This document shows, in pieces, positions 6,413 to 9,749 of a stretch of DNA of 9,749 bases; the stretch's first letter is position 1; every line of letters starts with the position of its first letter. The stretch covers positions 1 through 9,749 of the forward strand of contig CANRCH010000058.1 of the NCBI GenBank assembly GCA_947629065.1, read 5' to 3'. The position numbers and the translations under genes were made by a program. The DNA is from an uncultured Aliarcobacter sp. GTDB taxonomy: Bacteria; Campylobacterota; Campylobacteria; Campylobacterales; Arcobacteraceae. The notes beneath the pieces are model-generated. The model did not search any database, had not been told where the DNA came from, and worked only from the letters and a program-made list of their open reading frames with translations.

Positions 6413-6472
6413 AAAATATTATTAAATTTAAATAAAGCAGTTATTTTATCCAAAGCTTACTTAATTAAATTT

Positions 6473-6493
6473 ATTATAAATATTGGATACAAT
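6473..6493. promoter_or_regulatory. divergent promoter region of dnaJ and recR
   Basis: The 100-nt gap between dnaJ and recR holds a minus-strand TATAAT (6473-6478) for dnaJ, overlapping a plus-strand TATAAA (6475-6480), and a second plus-strand box TACAAT (6488-6493). If TACAAT is used, recR transcription would begin at or within a base or two of its ATG at 6500. No heat-shock inverted repeat is visible. Box calls are by eye in AT-rich DNA. Confidence 0.45.
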
Positions 6494-6499
6494 CGCATT

Positions 6500-7072
6500 A
6501 TGAACAGAGGATTAGAAAAATTTTATGAACTTGTTGAGGCTTTTGAGTCTCTTCCTAGTATTGGAAAAAAATCGGCTTTAAGATTGGCTTATCATTTGGT
6601 TATGAATGATAATTATTGCGGAATAAAACTTGCACATAGTATAGAAAATGCTCTTAAATCTATTACAAAATGTAAAAGATGTGGCTCTATGAGTGAACAC
6701 GAGATTTGTGAATTTTGTTTAGATGAGAGTAGAGATGGCGAAAAACTATGTATTGTGCAAAGTGCAAAAGATATTTTTGTAATAGAAGATTCAAAAACTT
6801 TTGATGGAAGATATTTTGTAATAGAGGAATTAGAGCAGGATATTTTAAATCTTTTAGAACAATTTATAATAAATAATAGTGTTAAGACTATACTATTTGC
6901 TATTACACCATCTATTGCAAATGATGCTTTTATACTATATATTGAGAGTAAATTAAAGCAGTTTGATTTAAGATTTACAAAAATAGCACAAGGTGTTCCA
7001 ACTGGTGTTAGTTTAGAAAATGTAGATATATTATCATTATCAAAAGCTATACAAAGTAGAGTAGAGATATGA
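6500..7072 (+). CDS. recR: recombination mediator protein RecR
   Basis: A 190-residue RecR, which works with RecO (and RecF in many bacteria) to load RecA onto SSB-coated single-stranded DNA at gaps. Order of parts: helix-hairpin-helix DNA-binding region with LPSIGKKSALRLAYHL (18-33); zinc finger with Cys58, Cys61, Cys70, Cys73; Toprim domain from KLCIVQSAKDIFVIE (82-96); and the terminal GVPTGVSLENVDILSLSKAI (165-184). Where E. coli-type RecR has VVE at the first Toprim acidic position, this protein has Gln87, which may be a lineage trait. Slightly short of the usual 198-201 residues. No Shine-Dalgarno sequence precedes the ATG, and promoter-like TACAAT ends 6 nt before it. Its TGA overlaps the next gene's ATG by four bases (ATGA). 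Confidence 0.95.
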   Translation: MNRGLEKFYELVEAFESLPSIGKKSALRLAYHLVMNDNYCGIKLAHSIENALKSITKCKRCGSMSEHEICEFCLDESRDGEKLCIVQSAKDIFVIEDSKTFDGRYFVIEELEQDILNLLEQFIINNSVKTILFAITPSIANDAFILYIESKLKQFDLRFTKIAQGVPTGVSLENVDILSLSKAIQSRVEI

Positions 7073-7257
7073 TGGAAAAAAGAATTATTTGTCAAAAGTG
7101 TATTCATTATTTTGTGACTTGGGAAAAATCAAAACCACATGGCTGTAAAGCTTATGGTTTTAAATCAGCACAAATCCCATCTGTAGTTGTAAAAAGGTCA
7201 AGTGGAGAAGATTGTAAACTATATACTTTAAAAAATATAAGAAGTGATGATGAATAG
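7069..7257 (+). CDS. small four-cysteine (probable zinc-binding) protein
   Basis: A 62-residue protein with Cys8, Cys11, Cys26 and Cys49. The pattern CQKC, then VTWEKSKPHGCKAYGFKS, then GEDC fits a single structural metal site, with His13 and His24 as further candidates. I recall similar short proteins in many bacteria, sometimes annotated as uracil-DNA glycosylase; at this length it cannot be a glycosylase, having no room for the catalytic domain. Function unknown. Translation probably starts at ATG 7069, which overlaps the recR stop as ATGA, with ATG 7072 as an alternative; coupling to recR is likely. It also overlaps the following kinase gene by 8 bases. Its place directly after recR hints at a nucleic-acid-related role, but that is inference only. 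Confidence 0.85.
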   Translation: MMEKRIICQKCIHYFVTWEKSKPHGCKAYGFKSAQIPSVVVKRSSGEDCKLYTLKNIRSDDE

Positions 7258-8731
7258 TTTTTTAGATGAGATAAATAGAAATAAAATAAAAATTATTAGA
7301 ACTTGGATCAATATTCCAAATGTCTCAAATTTGATAAAATCATATAAACTTGATGAAAACCTTTTTATAAAAAGATACTCTTTTGCACTTATTGAATACT
7401 ATTTAATGGTTGCAAAAGATGATGAGAATATTACAAACGACTATGCAATAATAGATTTTATAAAATATTTAAAAAAGCATAATATTAAAATTGCAGAATT
7501 TTATCTACTTTTTGCATCTTTTAAAGATGCTTTAGTAGAGTTTTTGTACTCACTTGATTTAAAATCAAAATTTATAAGTGATAGAATAGAGTTTTATTTT
7601 AAAAAAATATTTACTGAACTTCTTGAGTTTTACTCAAAATCTATTTCTGAAGTAGAGAGTGCTTTAAATAAATCAATAGATATTGTTGATAGCTATGTTT
7701 TGATTTCAAGATGTGATGTTGATGGAAAAATAACAAGTGTTTCAAACGCTTTTTGTAAAACTTTTAATTATGAAGCTTTTGAATTAATTGGCAAAAATAT
7801 AGGATTAATAAATCATCCAGATATGGAACAAAATATTATAGATGATATTGAAAATAGTATAAAATCTGGGAATATGTGGAATGGAGAGTTTAAGGCAATC
7901 ACAAAAGATAAAAAAGCTATTTGGTTAAAAACTACAATTCATCCAAATTTTGATAATAGTGGAAAAATCATAGGTTATGATGCAATAAATATTGATATAA
8001 GCAGCAATAAAGAGCTTGAAAATAAACAGCAAATTTTAGTTGAACAATCTAAATCAGCAGCCATGGGTGAGATGATTAGTATGATAGCTCATCAATGGAG
8101 ACAACCTCTTCAAGCTATATCAATTTTAAATCAAAAGCTTTATATGATAAAGATGTTAAATGGGCAAATAAGTGATAAAGATTTAGAAGATGTTAGCTTA
8201 AGCATAAATGAACAGCTTGATTACATGAGTAAAACAGTAGATGATTTTAGGGATTATTTTAAACCAAACAAAAGAAAAGAAGAGGTTTATATTGAACAAG
8301 TTATAAATAAATCTATAGAGTTTTTGGCATATTTATTAAAACTAAGTTCAATAAAATTAGAGTATAAAAATAGCTCTAAAAGTAAAATCTCTTTATATCT
8401 AAATGATATTATGCAAGTTTTTATAAATTTAATAAAAAATTCTAATGATACAATGTTGGAAAGAAATATAGAAAAAAAAGAGATTTATATAAATAGTTAT
8501 GAAAAAGATGATTTTATATATATTGAGTTTGAAGATAGTGCAAAAGGTATAAAAGAAGAGTATTTAAGTAAAATTTTCGATCCATATTTCTCTACAAAAA
8601 GTACTAAAAATGGTACAGGATTAGGTCTATATATGTGTAAAGCAATAATTGAGCAACACAGTAATGGGAAAATAAAAGTAGAAAATAGTAAAATAGGTGC
8701 AAAATTTACAATAGAATTACCAATAAATTAG
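7250..8731 (+). CDS. soluble PAS-domain sensor histidine kinase (orphan)
   Basis: A 493-residue cytoplasmic kinase with no membrane segment. Residues 1 to about 130 are an all-helical sensor, possibly RsbRD-N-like. Residues about 143-253 are a PAS domain with NHPDM (188-192) and MWNGE (209-213), resembling the flavin-binding PAS of the aerotaxis receptor Aer. The H-box is MIAHQWRQPLQAI with phosphoacceptor His281. The ATPase part has the N-box NLIKNSND (Asn397), a G1 box DSAKGI (429-434, looser than the usual DNGxGI), F-box IFDPYFSTKS (442-451) and G2 GTGLGL (455-460). It should autophosphorylate and pass phosphate to a response regulator, but none is encoded here. I chose ATG 7250 because AAGAAG lies 5 nt before it; GTG 7244 and ATG 7247 are in frame. 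It overlaps the preceding gene by 8 bases. Confidence 0.9.
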   Translation: MNSFLDEINRNKIKIIRTWINIPNVSNLIKSYKLDENLFIKRYSFALIEYYLMVAKDDENITNDYAIIDFIKYLKKHNIKIAEFYLLFASFKDALVEFLYSLDLKSKFISDRIEFYFKKIFTELLEFYSKSISEVESALNKSIDIVDSYVLISRCDVDGKITSVSNAFCKTFNYEAFELIGKNIGLINHPDMEQNIIDDIENSIKSGNMWNGEFKAITKDKKAIWLKTTIHPNFDNSGKIIGYDAINIDISSNKELENKQQILVEQSKSAAMGEMISMIAHQWRQPLQAISILNQKLYMIKMLNGQISDKDLEDVSLSINEQLDYMSKTVDDFRDYFKPNKRKEEVYIEQVINKSIEFLAYLLKLSSIKLEYKNSSKSKISLYLNDIMQVFINLIKNSNDTMLERNIEKKEIYINSYEKDDFIYIEFEDSAKGIKEEYLSKIFDPYFSTKSTKNGTGLGLYMCKAIIEQHSNGKIKVENSKIGAKFTIELPIN

Positions 8732-8734
8732 GAG
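8729..8734 (+). promoter_or_regulatory. ribosome binding site deciding the dUTPase TTG start
   Basis: TAGGAG (8729-8734) overlaps the TAG stop of the kinase gene and lies 6 nt before TTG 8741. It is a strong match and supports initiation at this TTG, so the N-terminal extension of the dUTPase is likely to be translated. Confidence 0.75.
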
Positions 8735-8740
8735 AATAGT

Positions 8741-9667
8741 TTGTTATATAAAGATTTCAAAGAGAGTATTAAGAGTTTAGGTTTTTTAAATCTAGAAGAT
8801 TTTATAGTTTATGCAAAATTAAATCAAGATGAGCTTCTTTTATGGGAAGAAAAGAATGAAGTACCATATGTAGTTTCACTTTTAATTCATATATTAAAAG
8901 GAGAAAAAGAGCTACTTCCTAGTAATTGGGCTTTACAAGATATAGTTGAAGAGTGTTTACCACTTGCTACACTTCTTGAAGAGTCATCATCTTTTCCTGC
9001 AAAACTTGAAGAGATGTTTTTACTTCAAAAACAGCTAAATGACTCTACAAATGGTAAGCATTGGGAACTTGGAATAAATAAATTTGGAAAAGAGATAAAT
9101 TGGCTTAGATGCATTCATATGGAAGTTGCTGAACTAATTGAATCAACTCCATGGAAACACTGGAAAAATATAAACTCTGAACCTGATATGAATAATATTC
9201 ATGTGGAACTTGTAGATATTTGGCACTTTTTAATGAGTTATATATTGCAAGAAACAAATGTTCCAAAGGCAGTATCTTTGGTAAATACACACTGTATTTA
9301 TGATGCAAGTGTTGAAATAGATGTAAAAGCTATGGTGAAAGAGGCTGAAAAATTATCTTATATAGCTTTAGCAATTGATACAGGAAATATGCCTTCATTT
9401 AGTGGAATTGAAAGATTTATTGACCAATTTTTTAGATGTTGTAAAATCTCTGGATTATCTTTTACTTGGCTTCAAAAAATTTATATTGGTAAAAACTGCT
9501 TAAATCAATTTAGACAAGATCATGGTTATAAAGAAGGAACATATATAAAAGAGTGGAATGGTATTGAAGACAATGTAATTATGGTATCAATACTTGAAAA
9601 AATGGATGATATAAGTTTTGCTATTTTATATGAAAAACTTGAAACTGAATATAAAAAATGTAAATAA
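8741..9667 (+). CDS. dut: dimeric dUTP diphosphatase with N-terminal extension
   Basis: A 308-residue protein whose residues about 88-305 are an all-alpha dimeric dUTPase of the Campylobacter type (MazG-related). It hydrolyses dUTP to dUMP and pyrophosphate, keeping uracil out of DNA and feeding dTMP synthesis. Metal ligands are visible as Glu128 and Glu131 (MEVAELIES) and Glu156 and Asp159 (VELVDIWHF). Other family segments are LQKQLNDSTNG (95-105), TPWKHWKNI (136-144), YIGKNCLNQFRQDHGYKEGT (248-267) and EWNGIEDN (271-278). The C. jejuni enzyme is about 230 residues; here about 87 extra residues precede the core. Residues 1-55 look like a compact helical, possibly helix-turn-helix domain (FKESIKSLGF, then LLLWEEKNEVPYVVSLL). 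TTG start with a strong TAGGAG site. It is the last gene of the recR operon, followed by a terminator. Confidence 0.92.
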   Translation: MLYKDFKESIKSLGFLNLEDFIVYAKLNQDELLLWEEKNEVPYVVSLLIHILKGEKELLPSNWALQDIVEECLPLATLLEESSSFPAKLEEMFLLQKQLNDSTNGKHWELGINKFGKEINWLRCIHMEVAELIESTPWKHWKNINSEPDMNNIHVELVDIWHFLMSYILQETNVPKAVSLVNTHCIYDASVEIDVKAMVKEAEKLSYIALAIDTGNMPSFSGIERFIDQFFRCCKISGLSFTWLQKIYIGKNCLNQFRQDHGYKEGTYIKEWNGIEDNVIMVSILEKMDDISFAILYEKLETEYKKCK

Positions 9668-9674
9668 ATAGATA

Positions 9675-9705
9675 AAAAAGTAAAAGCTTTTTGCTTTTAC
9701 TTTTT
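9675..9705. terminator. strong intrinsic terminator, probably bidirectional
   Basis: Perfect 13-bp stem, AAAAAGTAAAAGC (9675-9687) and GCTTTTACTTTTT (9693-9705), with a TTTTT loop, 7 nt after the dUTPase stop codon. The right arm ends in a T5 run and the left arm in A5, so it can end transcription from either direction. It closes the recR operon. Confidence 0.88.
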
Positions 9706-9749
9706 AACAATCTTTTCTAAACTATTTCTAATAATAACTGGCACAAAAA
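9697..9749 (-). CDS. possible C-terminal end of a convergent gene, unidentified
   Basis: On the minus strand one frame is open from the window edge to a TAA at 9697-9699, ending in FVPVIIRNSLEKIVKK. The basic, helical tail looks protein-like, and its stop lies inside the terminator stem as expected for a convergent gene, whereas both other minus-strand frames hit stops within this interval. Too short to identify, and chance is not excluded. Confidence 0.45.
   Translation of the reverse strand, partial: FVPVIIRNSLEKIVKK

Noticed and set aside
6400..6499. Search for a CIRCE (HrcA) operator or other heat-shock inverted repeat before dnaJ
   Set aside because: No TTAGCACTC-N9-GAGTGCTAA-like sequence is present in the gap.
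6613..7107. Long open frame on the minus strand opposite recR
   Set aside because: It mirrors a clear RecR coding region, has Ser/Ile/Cys-rich low-complexity content with no family motifs, and has no need as a separate gene.

Overview
The window is about 9.7 kb of very AT-rich DNA. It looks like a chromosomal segment of a Campylobacterota bacterium, most likely from the Arcobacter group (Arcobacter/Aliarcobacter). The evidence is the codon bias, a Campylobacter-type dimeric dUTPase, a RecR and DnaJ of epsilonproteobacterial style, a kinase with an HQWRQPL-type H-box, and dense gene packing with 1-10 nt gaps or short overlaps. Assignments rest on reading the protein sequences; no database search was possible. 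I see no RNA genes, CRISPR array, insertion sequence, prophage gene or toxin-antitoxin pair, and no gene-free stretch over 300 bases.

Layout, left to right. (1) The 3' end of cmoB (tRNA wobble-uridine modification) on the plus strand. (2) A minus-strand operon read from about 2842 down to 314: a glyoxalase-II-like metallo-hydrolase, then two paralogous GGDEF proteins in tandem, all nearly touching. Both GGDEF domains have lost residues needed for cyclic-di-GMP synthesis; only one keeps the c-di-GMP-binding RxxD site. (3) Diverging from it, a plus-strand DUF455 ferritin-like protein, then a two-helix membrane protein of 67 residues and an unrecognised 217-residue protein with no Cys or Trp. 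(4) A strong hairpin at a convergent junction. (5) A minus-strand pair, dnaJ followed by an unrecognised 197-residue protein. (6) Diverging from dnaJ, a tightly coupled plus-strand operon: recR, a 62-residue four-cysteine protein, a soluble PAS histidine kinase without a partner response regulator, and a dimeric dUTPase with an extra N-terminal region that may be a helix-turn-helix. It ends in a perfect 13-bp terminator, beyond which the tail of a convergent minus-strand gene probably begins.

Much of the window is housekeeping (tRNA modification, chaperone, recombinational repair, dUTP removal). The parts most worth a second look are the degenerate GGDEF pair, the extended dUTPase, the placing of an orphan sensor kinase between a repair gene and a nucleotide-sanitation gene, and the Cys/Trp-free protein paired with a small membrane protein. 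I found no clear sign of an entirely new multi-gene system.
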